DNA of 53,730 nucleotides, from assembly GCA_029204225.1 (NCBI GenBank), contig CM055098.1, positions 48,506,358 through 48,560,087 on the forward strand. Direction: 5' to 3'. The translations under genes were made by a program, and so were the position numbers. Origin of the DNA: Diphasiastrum complanatum (Eukaryota; Streptophyta; Lycopodiopsida; Lycopodiales; Lycopodiaceae). Every line of letters begins with the position of its first letter. Positions within the stretch are counted from its first letter, which is position 1. Positions 1-11,274 of the stretch are shown here, one piece after another. The notes under the pieces were generated by a model. That model made no database searches and was not told where the DNA came from. It saw nothing but the letters and a program-made list of their open reading frames with translations.

Positions 1-3000
1 ATTGACTTTTGGAGCCTTGTGCCATTGACTTTTGGAAGCCTTGTGCTCCTTCATGGTTTGGCCATTATTTGTGATGTAAAGCATAAAAATTGAAGATAGT
101 TGAATGAGCTACATTGGCCCAAAATAGATCAATCCAATTGCCATAAGACCTTGTAGATTCTCCATATAAGAAATAATGAGGGTAGAGCTAAATTTTCAAC
201 ACCTAATATAAAAATAGTCTTATAAGGCCAAGTACTTCACATGAGGATGCTCCTATGTTTAAGAAAAATTGTATTTTTTTAAAATAAGTGTTGACTATGA
301 GTTTTACATGACCTATTTTATTCAAGAAAAAAGAAAGTGTGTACTTTAAGTGGATGCGTTGACTAAAATCTTTAAATAGCATCACAATTTAAATATATAA
401 CCTTTATTTATTGTGGGAAAATTGATGAAGAATCTCCATGGGGCTAAAATTGTCTCCAAACATAATGTCAGATCAACATATTATCAAATGTGGGTCAAGA
501 AAGAGGTCATCATAGAAATTGACTTAAATCCAACGATGCATGACGTGGTCGATAGGATCTTGGCCTGTGAGTTACCCACCCAAGTTCAAATCCCCCATAA
601 ATGCTCGAGAACATATTTGTGCCCTTGTTTGGTCGATGTTTAACTGGGAAGAAGTTTGAAGGTTGTCCTTTCGGGGCCTCAATGGTAATTGGATGGTTGC
701 CCTACAAGACCATTGTTGTTTGAACAAAATTGGAAGCTGTCCTTTGGGGCCTTTTTGCTAATTGGATGGTTTGCAGTACACGATCTTTGTTGTTTGGATG
801 AAATTTGAAGGTCGTCTTTTGGGGATATTTTTGTCCCTCGGCCTTTGAGGCTATTTACCTAGAGGAAGTTATAAGGAAATAAAATTCAAACGGTCACTGT
901 AGTCAATACGAAAGAAACTACATAGCACTTAGAAGTGTGAACTATCTTTGTGGAGTCTTCTCAAAAGAGCAAGCATGGCTGATTTACAATTATGTTCTCA
1001 ATTTCTTTGTTGAATTATCTTGCATTCATGCTCTTCCATATACTCCAGACTAACAAAGACCCACTGAAGTTCCTCAATTTATCATCAAGATCAACATCAA
1101 CATCATGGTGATGGATTTAAAGATTAGCATGAAACTGCATTTCACAACCATGGGCAACATGTAGCCAGTGGCTTCTATGGCAATCACAAAATAAATGCGG
1201 AAATGAGTGGTCTTTGAATTTGAAATTTCTACAGATTCCACTTGCATGACAGAATATTGAGAATCTTCAAGCCAAAATTTTTGCATTTGGTTTGGTCTGA
1301 TTTTTTTGGGTTTTTGCTAGTCTCCTTTTCCAAGCACAAGGCCAGTCATTGAGCCCATTTGTTATTGAATCTATCAAATGTGCTCTGTTTGTCAATGATA
1401 ATTTCATAGATCCTCCTATATGTGGTTTTGGCCCCCTTACTTGCCTCCTTACAGATCCATTTCTTATCAAAGTCATTGAGTACAATGTGAAGCTTGCCAA
1501 GATTAGAGTGATGGGCTACAAAATTGAGAAGATTGGTGTCTCTGTTGTGTGGAGTCATATTCATGGGCGAGAATTTGTGTTTGTTGTGAAAAGTATCTCC
1601 ACAAATAAGCGTCTGTGGTATGGGATGCATGCGGTTACTGCATGGAGTGAAGCTCAAAGATTGTTGAAGTCCTAGGCTCGAGGGGAACCTCCTTAAAGAG
1701 AGAGCTTGCGATTATATATACCAACCTGTTTGGTGTATCTGATCAAGCATGTTGGTTCATGGAGGTGAAGAAAGACGCTAGACAACCAAATAAGCTTTGA
1801 ATCTTGTGGGCAATTTCAGATATTATAAACAATAACAACAATCAGTATCAGCTTTCCTGTGTTATAATTTATGCGTTAAGAATAAAACATTTTCTTTTTA
1901 GCCTCTTTTCAACACGCCTTAAGGGACTCACAATTTATCACTATGACTGATCTTCCAAGCGAAGTTTAAATGTTTAGATAAAACACATAATCAAATAATC
2001 TCTTTGCAAGCTGAACAAGCATTGCATGATGAGAATTCAAATCAAGGTATGTACTAACTCAAGAAGATCAAAGTGTAAATCTAAAATTTGAAACAATGTG
2101 TAATACGTATGTCCCCCACATAGGGGATTTTTCCCAAGCTACCCACATTTCACATCCACAATTGATCCTTGCCAATATTGGACTAGGAGGATCTCAAGTA
2201 TCCATGTTTCTCTATTTTGCAGAGGCCAGGATTCGAATCTGCACCTTTGTGGGGGCAGCAAACACTTTTTTATTCATTGCTGCAGCTTTGGGGGATCCTT
2301 CTATTTATTTTATCACTATGCATGATTTGATGTTGAACATTGAAGATGGTTTAATTGATAGCAATTCTCATGCAAGAAGCCAGTACTTTTCAAACCAGTA
2401 AAATTTGGAGCCTGTTTGCCTATTGTAGCTCAAACTAGGTTGCCCTCCCTAGATTGCAAATCTAAGGCAGACAGCACAAGAGCACTTTCGTCCGACTTCC
2501 ATAATGCATCAAAGCTAGGAAAAAGTTACATAACAGACAGGCATTACAAATCTGGCAATTCAAGGGCCATGGCCGAGTAATTTAGGAAAATTTGACTAGT
2601 TCCTGGATGAACCTATAGCCCATCTAGATTCTTAACTCTGATGTAAAACAGCACAAAAGCGTGATTTCCACAGAAAGCAGAGGCAATAAGACAAACTCCT
2701 GGATATTCACACTAACCTGTCAGAGCTTGTTCAATTTCATCAGAGAAAAAAATTGTTATGGCACATTAGTATACAACTATTGTACAAAAGAAACCCCAAA
2801 AGTCTAGGAATCAGGACACTGCTTTGCATGGTTAGAAAGACGAATTTACAAGAAGTAAAATCACTGGTTTGATGTTGGACCCAGATCTAAAATAACACTT
2901 CAAGCCTTAAAACATTGCCTTCAAAGAGGGCGATCACATTCACAGACTCACTTTTGGTGTAGCTATTTCACCAGATTCAACATAGCCAGGATCAAAAGCT

Positions 3001-3576
3001 AATTTTCAAACAATTGTTAGCAGTAATTGATTTGTCCAGCCGAGGAACACGAAATTTACGTATCCACTGCAGCTCTTGATGAGTCTTATTGCATTTTGCA
3101 AATATCATAAAACTCCCTCAAATAGCAGAAATATCCAGTTAGCTTCTGGACCTTGGAAGCTTGCATGTTCAATCATCTTCAAGCCCATAGTTTCTTCTGC
3201 TGAAAATTCAGCGAGTCAGCAAATGTTTATGAAGAGTCCGAATTTTGGATCAGAAAACTGACCCATCTTTAGAAAATTGATCTCTTCCACCATACGGCCT
3301 GAGATTCCCTCCCTGTCAATGTCTTCTTACACTCAAATAAGAAGAACCAGAAGATGGGTTCGGCTTGACCGGAAAACCAGGATGAATTCGGATCCCCTCA
3401 AGCTATGTTGGGCTTGATCTTCACCCCTGCTCACGATCCTCGTCTGCGCAGCCGTGGCTTGAAGAAAAAGCACGGAGACGACTGAATTTAATGACTGCAA
3501 GCAGATCAGCAATCTAATGAATGCTTTACAAACAGCAACCAGCATAATGGATGGATCCAACAGTGAACTAGGAGAT
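1..3576. other. Intergenic, no recognisable gene
   Basis: AT-rich sequence with scattered short open frames, none of which shows a protein family I can name. The longest plus-strand frames lie at 1,349-1,675 and 2,096-2,401; neither has a known motif, a convincing start context or splice signals. The right edge (3,300-3,576) is probably the 3' flank of the minus-strand VQ gene. No LTR, terminal repeat or RNA gene was recognised. Confidence 0.5.
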
Positions 3577-4233
3577 TTAAGTCATGTGAGGGGATGTGAG
3601 AGGGAATAGATTAAGCAGCTCCGGCTCGCCCTTCCGTTGCTGCTGCTGTTGCTGCGTCAGAGGAGCAAAAAGTGAGCACCTATGAAAGGTATTCACTTGA
3701 TTTTCATCTTTGATGAAATGGGACGAGAGAGGCAGATGATCTGTGGATGCAGAAGGGGAAGAATCAAGCGACAGAGCAGATAGGGGCGTGACAGGGCTGG
3801 AAAGAAGAGGCGGAAGCAAATGATCACGCGAAATAGGAGAGAGGCCATCGCTGGAGGACCGAGGCGATGCTCCATTGCGTTTGAAGAAGAAAGGATTGTG
3901 CCTTATTTCCAGCTTCATTTCACCTCCGGATTTCTGCCTGCGCTCGTGCAGCTTGTGCGATGATGGCTTGCGCGGAAGAAGCGCTTCCGATCCAATCCAG
4001 CCACCACAGGATATGGGCTTGCTGGTGATGGGCAGCTTTCCCTGGGATGCATCCCCCGCTCCAGTGTACTTCTGCACAACCTCACGAAAGCTTTCCTTGT
4101 GCGCCTGCACGAAGGTGGTGGATATGGCCACCTGCTTCACCACATCTCCTGCTGCTGCTGCTGCCTCTGCCTGCGGAGGCATAATCAAGGAGGAGGAGGA
4201 GGACGAGCTCCTGCTCGCCTTGCTGCTGCTCAT
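3577..4233 (-). CDS. VQ-motif-containing protein (VQ4/VQ11/VQ31-like)
   Basis: Single-exon frame of 218 residues. The VQ signature FREVVQKYTG lies at residues 49-58. Further on are a KLHERRQK block (about 94-101), several SP/TP sites (123, 132, 146-150), a Ser/Pro-rich middle, a run of six Gln (194-199) and the C-terminal ELLNLFPLTSP (205-215), which is typical of the plant subgroup containing AtVQ4, 11, 19, 31 and 33. Family knowledge: VQ proteins are small nuclear cofactors that bind WRKY transcription factors through the VQ motif, and this subgroup includes substrates of the MPK3/MPK6 kinases. The start at 4,233 is the first in-frame ATG and has A at -3; a hydrophobic extension upstream depends on a non-ATG codon and was dropped. 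The lack of introns fits the family. The frame is undamaged, unlike everything else coding in the window. Which VQ member it is cannot be settled by eye. Confidence 0.88.
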   Translation of the reverse strand: MSSSKASRSSSSSSSLIMPPQAEAAAAAGDVVKQVAISTTFVQAHKESFREVVQKYTGAGDASQGKLPITSKPISCGGWIGSEALLPRKPSSHKLHERRQKSGGEMKLEIRHNPFFFKRNGASPRSSSDGLSPISRDHLLPPLLSSPVTPLSALSLDSSPSASTDHLPLSSHFIKDENQVNTFHRCSLFAPLTQQQQQQRKGEPELLNLFPLTSPHMT

Positions 4234-4424
4234 CTTCCCAAGGCGCTCGCACAAGCAAAACCACAAGCACAGCAAAGCCGAGCAGAGGAGAAGCAACAAC
4301 CCAAGAAAAGCAACAAAAACCAAAGCAACCAAAGCAACAAAATAAGAAGCTTAAGTATTGCTGCTCCTCCTCCTCCTCGACTCCCCCCAATACACGCATC
4401 TCTGCGACGACGATCCCAATTCAT
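4230..4424 (-). other. Upstream ORF overlapping the VQ start codon
   Basis: An ATG at 4,424 on the minus strand opens a 64-codon frame, out of phase with the VQ gene, whose TGA (4,232-4,230) overlaps the VQ ATG as ATGA. A second upstream ATG at 4,399 opens another frame that runs into the VQ coding region and stops near 4,082. If the transcript starts upstream of 4,424, either frame could lower or gate VQ translation. The encoded peptide is Arg-rich and then hydrophobic, as expected from translating a T-rich leader, so a functional peptide is doubtful. The transcription start is unknown. Confidence 0.35.
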
Positions 4425-4475
4425 GTAGCAGGAGCACCAGTAGCAGGCCTTCCTGCCACGGAGTATCTTCACCTA

Positions 4476-5540
4476 GACCACTTGGATTCTTGACACGTGT
4501 CTTATTGTCCACCTAGACCCTCTTCAGTCGTACACGTGGCACAATCCAAATTCTCAAAATCAGATCCAACGGCAGGGGACTTTTAGTCAACTCTTTCCAT
4601 CGAATTATTGTGGTGGGAGGACGGAGGGGCTAATGTCACGATGTATTTGTAGTCTGACCACTTGGATTTATGCCACGTGTCTCGCTCTCTACTTTGACTT
4701 TTATAGCGATTGAATTTAAAAGCGTGGCAAGATCTGAACCGTGATGGATAGATCCAACGGTCGAAATCCTCGAGTCGTGTAGTGTCATCAAGAAACCAAA
4801 GGGGCGTGAGTCAGCGGAAGAAGTAAGCAAGAGACGAATCTGGCTCGCCAATGGGCATCGCGGAAGTCTTCTCTCTTAAGCGCACTTGACTCATGTGAAC
4901 GTCTCCATTGTTAGATTGTAATTGGTACCATTCAGATATTGACACGTTTCCATCCAGATCGGAATCTACCACGTGGCTGAAATCCAATCACGGGACCCAA
5001 AATTTATCGAGCCCAGAACTAGTTCCTACGTCCCATCCTACGCCATCGCGCGACTAAGACAAGCCCTTAACCCTTGGTTATGACGTTATGACTAGTCATT
5101 GACAACTCCTATCTTAAGGGCACCCACTGATTTAAAGCCCCGACAACGTTAGGTCTTGCTACCGACGGTCAAATCTTTCCCATATTTCACCCAAAAACCA
5201 ATGAATGAAGTCCAAGTGGCATGTTTGACACGTGTCATGAATCCAACCACGATGCTACCTAAACCATGGGCCATCAATGGCACATGCAATGCTACGTGAC
5301 TTGGATGCTCGCCATGTGTCAAGATGCACATGGGAGTTTTGGACGGTATATGTTTGCCACCTCGCAAAATCGAAATGCTTTTGACCGTATATATGGGTCT
5401 GGGGGGCGAGGGCTTCATCTCATTACGCACCAATACCTTGATAGCCTACACACCCGCCCACTTGGATGTTTGTGGTGGCATTTATAGACTTTTTGACGGA
5501 CACGTGGCAAGATCTAAATATCTTCTAGAACATCCAACGA
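4476..5540 (-). promoter_or_regulatory. G-box/ABRE-rich upstream region of the VQ gene
   Basis: Six palindromic CACGTG cores occur at 4,494-4,499, 4,533-4,538, 4,674-4,679, 4,970-4,975, 5,229-5,234 and 5,501-5,506, several as ACACGTGTC, CCACGTGTC or ACACGTGGC. Three stretches (4,476-4,573, 4,656-4,761, 5,458-5,540) share one order of motifs: CCACTTGGAT, a G-box or its remnant, a (C)GTGGCA(AGATCT) block, then ATCCAACG. TTGAC cores of W-box type lie at 4,590-4,600 (reverse) and 4,693-4,699. Known biology: CACGTG is bound by bZIP (ABA-response) and bHLH factors, and TTGAC by WRKY factors. The region starts about 240 bp upstream of the VQ start codon. No clear TATA box was found. The array could equally be a decayed repeat that happens to carry G-boxes. 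Confidence 0.6.
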
Positions 5541-7087
5541 TTCCTGACCTAAATTTATTTGGCCTACATTAAGTTGTTGCTTTCCAAAAAAGCATCTAGC
5601 GAGTAGAAACTTGTTTGAGGAATTTTGATAGTTGATGATGTGGAGATGTGCTGACATGGATGCTGGCTATTGGCTATCTACAGTCAACACATGAGATTCT
5701 GTAGTCATGTCTAATAAGGGGAGAGCCACACAAAGACCAAGACCAAGTCTTCAATTGCCAAATCAAAGATGGTATGCCACATGGCAAATTGTTGACCCAT
5801 GGCCAAAAGAAGTTCTTTTTTCAGCCTATTTTCATTTTTGAAACAAAGGTTGATAATCGGGGGCCCATATTATCAACTTCTTAAAAAATGTTTTCGACAT
5901 AATATTAAAAGGATTGTGTAGGCATTTGCTTTATAGTTAAGAATTGGCTAGGCATTTTACTTTACATGTTTGATTAAATCATGCAAATAAGTTCATTCCT
6001 CTAGAAAAAATGGACTATATAATGGTTGTTTGGAAGCCCATTGTGATTGCATTGGAAGCCCATTGTAAGGATGTAATAGCAAGTCTTCTCGTCAAGCCCT
6101 GATAGAGTGGCAAGACAAGAATATGACCATTATGAGTGGACAAACATCCATTATTGTACATAATGTATGTCACAAAAGTCTAAAAAACTTTGTGAACATA
6201 AATTTCAAGATCCTATTAATTATTCCATTCGGAGAGCTTTCAAGATTCCACAACTTGATGAGCCAATATAATGGCAAAAGTAGCTATCATTAGTGAAATT
6301 GACATGAGACACATTACGAAATCTTAAAGTCCATAAAACTTTTTAAAAGCAGTTTACAACTCATATAACGTCCATAAAGGAATTGGGACATCACATTACA
6401 CCTCGTAAAAAGTCAAAATCTATGGGCCATGAAAAATATTCTCAGGTGTAATTTAAAATGCCAAGACAATCCTTTACACTTGGGAAAAGTCTTTTCGCGA
6501 CCTTTGCACTTAGTGCAACGACATAAAATTATGGTGGGACCATTAGCTTGAGCCATAATTGTTGAGCCATAATTGAATGACTGTTGAACCGGGTGTAGAG
6601 GTCACTAAAAAGACTATTCCCCAACTACACAATAGGCTAGAAGTTGCAAATTAAAAGTTATCCATCATGCATTTAATAATGTTTGATAAGAAATTAATTA
6701 TCATAATATATCATTTAGGTGTGAGACATGTTATTTGGCTGGGGAAAAATGGATTACACTTTACTTTTAAAAAAGAAAATGTCTCTATACTATATCACAT
6801 ATGTGTAGACTAGGTGAGTTTCTCGAATGCCCAAATATATTAGCAGAATGCTTATAACTAATCATTAAAAGAAAATCAGAGACCCAAAAAGAAATTCTTG
6901 GAATGCATGTGATCATTGATAAAAATATGGACCAAGACTTACATTGAGATGAATGAGCAAGTACATGATATTTAAGAATTTAGAAATTAGAAGTGACACA
7001 CAGTAGTATATAATAAGTCAATGTGAATAAGCCAACTAGAAATTCATGGGCCTAAAGGCTTAGGATCTCATTAGAGAGTGCACCGCA

Positions 7088-7106
7088 GAGGCACTACAAG
7101 TGCCTC
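7088..7106. repeat. Short perfect hairpin
   Basis: GAGGCACT and AGTGCCTC are exact reverse complements separated by three bases. Pairing can extend outward to a GCA/TGC with a two-base bulge on one side. It is followed by ordinary intergenic sequence and has no T-run, so a terminator role is not suggested. Confidence 0.6.
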
Positions 7107-7702
7107 TCCTGCACAGGCCCCATTCCATCTAAGGAATCACATATCTTCTTTTTCCCTTAGCTTCATCCATCACCATTGGATTGTTGGAGGGTTTGCGGAT
7201 CCCAAGGCGAGTGAGAGGGATTTGTCACCCTGCGTGTGTAAGTCCAACCCGATGATCACATAGTTATTTGATTAATTAGAATGTTAATAAAAGGACTTTA
7301 GGCCTTTTTGCGGGACTTTTAATGTCGCAGGGCCTAAATGTAAAGTTAGTGAATAAAGTTGGGTTTCCCTCCAATTTTGATGGTTCCCACATTTTTTTAA
7401 ATTTGAATAAAAAGAGAGGCAAGACTGGACCAATAGGATTCAAAGGCAAGGGTCCTCCTCTCTACTATAAAAAGGGACCAACTCGAGTTGCTCCTGATGT
7501 TCATTTCCTCATTTCAATAAAGCAGATTGGTTCTCTTTAGAAATGGATTGATGAATGTCCTTGCTTTTCCTCCATTTCTCATGCTTTCTTTGAATTTTAC
7601 TAATTGTTGGATATGGTCATTATTGGGATTGCTATTTCTTATGCTTTTTGTGAGAGAGAAAGGGAGAGAGAGAAGAGTAAGTTTTTATCATTGTTGTGGA
7701 TT

Positions 7703-7774
7703 TAGGGTTAATGGAAGTAGGGTTAATGGATGTAGTGTTAACGCTTAGTGTTAATGGATGTTAGTGTTAGATCC
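7703..7774 (+). repeat. Degenerate 13-16 bp tandem array
   Basis: Five imperfect units beginning TAGGGTTAATGG or TAGTGTTA follow each other at 7,703, 7,718, 7,733, 7,746 and 7,762. The first two contain AGGGTTA, which resembles the plant telo-box, but the unit length and drift do not fit telomere repeats. Confidence 0.6.
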
Positions 7775-8163
7775 TCCGTTCATGTTGAAATCTGAACTAT
7801 ACTATCGCTCTCATGGGAACGAACCTTCGCGTGACAACTAACTCCGTCTCTTTGATGCTAGATTGACTAGATCTTGGATTCAGGTTAGGCAAGGAAAGAA
7901 AACCACTACATGGATGGAGTGGGGACAAGAGCAGGTGCACATGCAATGCACTCCTTAAGTATTTTGAAAGGGTTATAAGTTCAGCCACATAAGCCTAAAA
8001 GAACCTTAATTTCTAAAACATCTAGTTTTGTATCTTTAGGTGAGGTGGTATTTGCGGCACTAGGGTTTGCCGCATGAACTAAGATAGACAATGTTCTAGA
8101 TCTATGATTTCTAGTTTGGTTTGCTATTTTTCTAGGCATGGCATTCCTAATTTGGAGTTGTTG

Positions 8164-8860
8164 TTTTTTTTTTTTTTTTTTTTTTTCGAAAAAGCTAGCC
8201 ATATACAAAGTACATGTTGGAAATAAACTTACAAAAGCGAAAATTTTTCAGCCTCTTTGAAAAGAAGCATGGGGGAGATACAAAGTTACTACTCCCGAAT
8301 TCCTTGCTATTTCTATCTAGTAGTCAGATGTTCCAAAGAGTGATTACTCTAATATGCTGCCAGAAAGCATTAGTCTTAGTATCCTCAAAAGTGATATCGT
8401 TCAACATTAAATCTGTGTGGCTGAATCTCTTGAATCTGACATGGAAGGGCACAATAAAGAGATCAATCATTGATCTCCAAAGAGGAGCATAACAATGAAA
8501 GAACAGGTGGATCACATCTTCAACAAATGTTTGGCATTTAGTGTAGACATGTCATACATCACCTCTATAACAAGCACACACATGAAGAGAATGTTGGAGG
8601 ATCTTAAGAGAAAAAATTCTAGGTTTGCCAATCATGATATTGTGAGTACGACGAAATCTGGTCTTACAAAGGATGGGGGAATTAGAAAGGGATGATCTGG
8701 AGAACTAGGAGAAGGTGAAGTTCGGCTCCTTGGTAGCAGAAAAGACATAGGAGTAAGAAATCTTGCCCGACTTGTCAAAGGCCTTAAGAAGCAATTTTTT
8801 ATCACAGTCAGAGGGCAACGAGGTAGTGAGGGGGCGAAGATCACCATGGGAGAAAGTGTA
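8164..8860 (-). mobile_element. 5'-truncated LINE tail (zf-RVT region plus poly(A))
   Basis: On the minus strand a decayed frame runs from about 8,860 to 8,187 and ends in a run of 23 A (23 T at 8,164-8,186 on plus). The block VEDVIHLFFHC followed downstream by a tryptophan-rich segment matches the zinc-binding C-terminal region that follows reverse transcriptase in plant L1-like LINEs (consensus of the type C-x2-C then E-x3-HLF-x2-C). Several in-frame stops and one missing cysteine show it is dead. 5' truncation with a poly(A) tail is the usual product of LINE insertion. No target-site duplication was found, so the left end of the insert is uncertain. Confidence 0.6.
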
Positions 8861-11269
8861 GGGGAGGAAGTTGTGGGGCCAAGATCAATTTGAGATGGGA
8901 CAGGCTCAGGGAGTAAATGGAGTCCATAATGTTGGCCCAAGTGGCAATGCCTTTTTGGCTTATACTGCAACAAAGTCTTCTTTCAATCAAGGCCAGAGGC
9001 TTAGAGTTTAGGTTATAACCTTATAGAACATAGAGACTCCAAGAGGGAGATGGAATTGTAGATATAGATAAGTGTGGTGTGATATAGATAAGTCATTGTG
9101 GAGTATGGAACTCTCAGAATTTTTTTTATTGCTTTCCTCGAAAGGCTCTTGATTATGTGCCATTACTATGCCATTAGTATTAATAAACATTAAAAAAAAT
9201 TATTTGCTTTCTCTGATAGGCTTATGATATGCACTAGGCTAGGGATCTTGTAGAGATCTTATACATGTTGCAAATGTGACTTTTCATAACCAAATAACGT
9301 TTAACCTACGACAAGTGTCATAATGTCAGTGGTTGTGTATGTCCAAGTACTAATAAATTTATTACTTGCATTATAAGAGCATAAATATTGATCTTTAGAG
9401 TGTCATTGTGTATTGGGTGTCCTTGTCCAAAACTTAAGTCCGTTTTGCTCTTTCTTTACTATTTTGTCAACTTGCATTATGTGACTTTGGTGCTGGATAG
9501 GCACTTGAAGGGAGTGCAAATCTTGGATGCTTGGATTTATTTGTTAATTTGACTTGATTTCATATTGAGTTCAGTGTGTTTGTTGTTACAGATACAATTC
9601 TAGAACTAGGCTCCCCTCAGTTAGGTCGTCCCATTCTTTTTCTTCTCGATCATGTTCTTAACTAATAGCACATCGGTTGTACTTAATCTTGGTGTTAAAT
9701 TGATTTTTCATTTTTCTAATTGTTCTAAGTGATGACTTTAAGAAGGGGTAGGAGAAGACGAGACTTTAAGAATGGGTAGGAGAAGACATGGAATTGGCAT
9801 TTGGAGGACTTCTTGCGGCATGAAGTCGAAGCTGTTGTTGGCTAGTTACTAGAGGTGTTGAGGGACAATGGTGAGGAGATGCAACAATAGCAGATAGTGA
9901 GTTGAAGGGGAAATGGGGAAAGATTGTGAGATTAACTTTGATATAAACACTTTCTTGTTCGAAAGTCATAAGTATAAATCAATTGTAGCATACTCTATGG
10001 GTAGAAGTCCCCTAATGGAACTCTTGAGAAACTTTGCTTGACAAATTGGAAAAGACTAGTGATGTTCATGTTTGAGCAGTGGTCCTTGACAAGAACTATG
10101 ATGTGTTTGTCTTTTATTAGAAATTGCAAGCACATGTTCATGTTTGTGCTTCTTGTGTGGGAAAATTATATGCTTTTATTTCCGCCTATTCGTAGTTTGT
10201 TAATGTGAAATGTCAAATACTTCTAACAATACCTGCATACTTGTACTTTTGTACTATGGAGATTAAATCAAGTGCTTTTTAGTCATATTGATTTAAATCT
10301 TAGATATTGAATAAGACTACTCTTTAGAGGTTTGATAAATTCATGTTCACATGTAAAAGGTTGGGACACTTGATTTTTGATGGTTCTATTTGTGACTAGA
10401 AAGACTTGGAATGAGAATAACACAAAACCCTAAGTGAATACACATAAGTACCTAGCAAATTTGTCACTTTATCAATCTCAAGTAAATGTACATAGATCAA
10501 CAAGCAAATGTGAGAGCTCTGCTACATGTCTCCTCCCAACCATAGCTGCATAAGAATAAGATAGGGAATGCTTGGCAAGGCTCACACTATATCCCCTCAA
10601 GCACCCCTTAACCTTGACACATCCTAATATCGACATGGCAAACTCCATGCACAATTGACGCTTGCCACTTGGCAGTATCCTGACACATAGGCAAGCTAGT
10701 AGGTAGATTGTTTGACATGTGTCACTTATACATTGGACCAAGTGTCCCAATGAGCATATGACACGTCCTGTTGACCCGTCACTCATGCACTAGACCAAGT
10801 GTCCTAGTGAGCATACGACACATGTCATGTTGACCGGTCAACCCTCACGTTCTTAGGAGGTTAGTCCAACAGACTCTCATGGGACCTAGTATCCCCCTTG
10901 GCCATCTTAGAATTAGTTTCTATAACTAATATTTGCATTGTAATTTACATTTGTCTCCACAGGCTGGCGACTTAGCCATTTACAATTAAATAATTACAAT
11001 TTACAATTTACAATAGAGTAAGGGATTTAAAGTACATGTGACATGACGATTTTATGAATTGTGCTTTGGAGATATAAAAAATGCATGAAGCTAGACATGA
11101 ACATAGGTTAGAAGCAACATCAAGTGCTAGTGGAAGGTATACATACTCAAACAAGTATAGAATTGTGAAATGTGTTGGGGGGACAATGTGAAGATAATAG
11201 TAGTGGAGAAAGGTTCTTATGGACACACATTACATAGTCCACACTTAATTTTTTTGCTTAGATCTAGGT
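8861..11269. other. Intergenic, no recognisable gene
   Basis: No coding family was identified on either strand. The only structure seen is the tandem duplication at 10,721-10,836 with its palindrome, listed separately. The segment ends at the target-site duplication of the copia insertion. Confidence 0.4.
10721..10842. repeat. 57-59 bp tandem duplication ending in a 14-bp palindrome
   Basis: Two adjacent units (10,721-10,777 and 10,778-10,836) share GACCAAGTGTCC, AGTGAGCATA-like and ACACGT/ACACATG blocks, and each ends in TTGACC. The second runs into a perfect 14-bp palindrome GTTGACCGGTCAAC at 10,829-10,842, which contains two facing W-box cores. There is no gene beside it that it could serve. 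Confidence 0.7.
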
Positions 11270-11274
11270 CATAG

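Larger units (their letters stand above)
5541..8163. other. Intergenic, no recognisable gene
   Basis: No protein family was recognised. A TATA-like string (TATAAAAAGGG) at about 7,467-7,477 followed by CAATAAAG near 7,517 resembles the promoter and poly(A) region of a plant LTR or gene, but no LTR ends or neighbouring coding sequence could be fixed. The only other structures seen are the hairpin at 7,088-7,106 and the short tandem array at 7,703-7,774, listed separately. Confidence 0.4.

Noticed and set aside
1349-1675. 108-codon plus-strand frame and overlapping minus frames
   Set aside because: No recognised family, and frames are open on both strands over the same bases. A faint LINE-like feel on minus was too weak to call.
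2226-2240. GGATTCGAATCT resembling a tRNA or SINE B box
   Set aside because: No A box at the right spacing, no cloverleaf on either strand and no poly(A) or poly(T) tail nearby.
4234-4332. Hydrophobic N-terminal extension of the VQ protein, like a signal or membrane segment
   Set aside because: It needs a non-ATG start at 4,332; the first in-frame ATG is 4,233. T-rich leader DNA gives Leu/Phe-rich peptides in any frame.
7703-7774. Interstitial telomere repeat
   Set aside because: The unit is 13-16 bp and drifts; only two units contain AGGGTTA.
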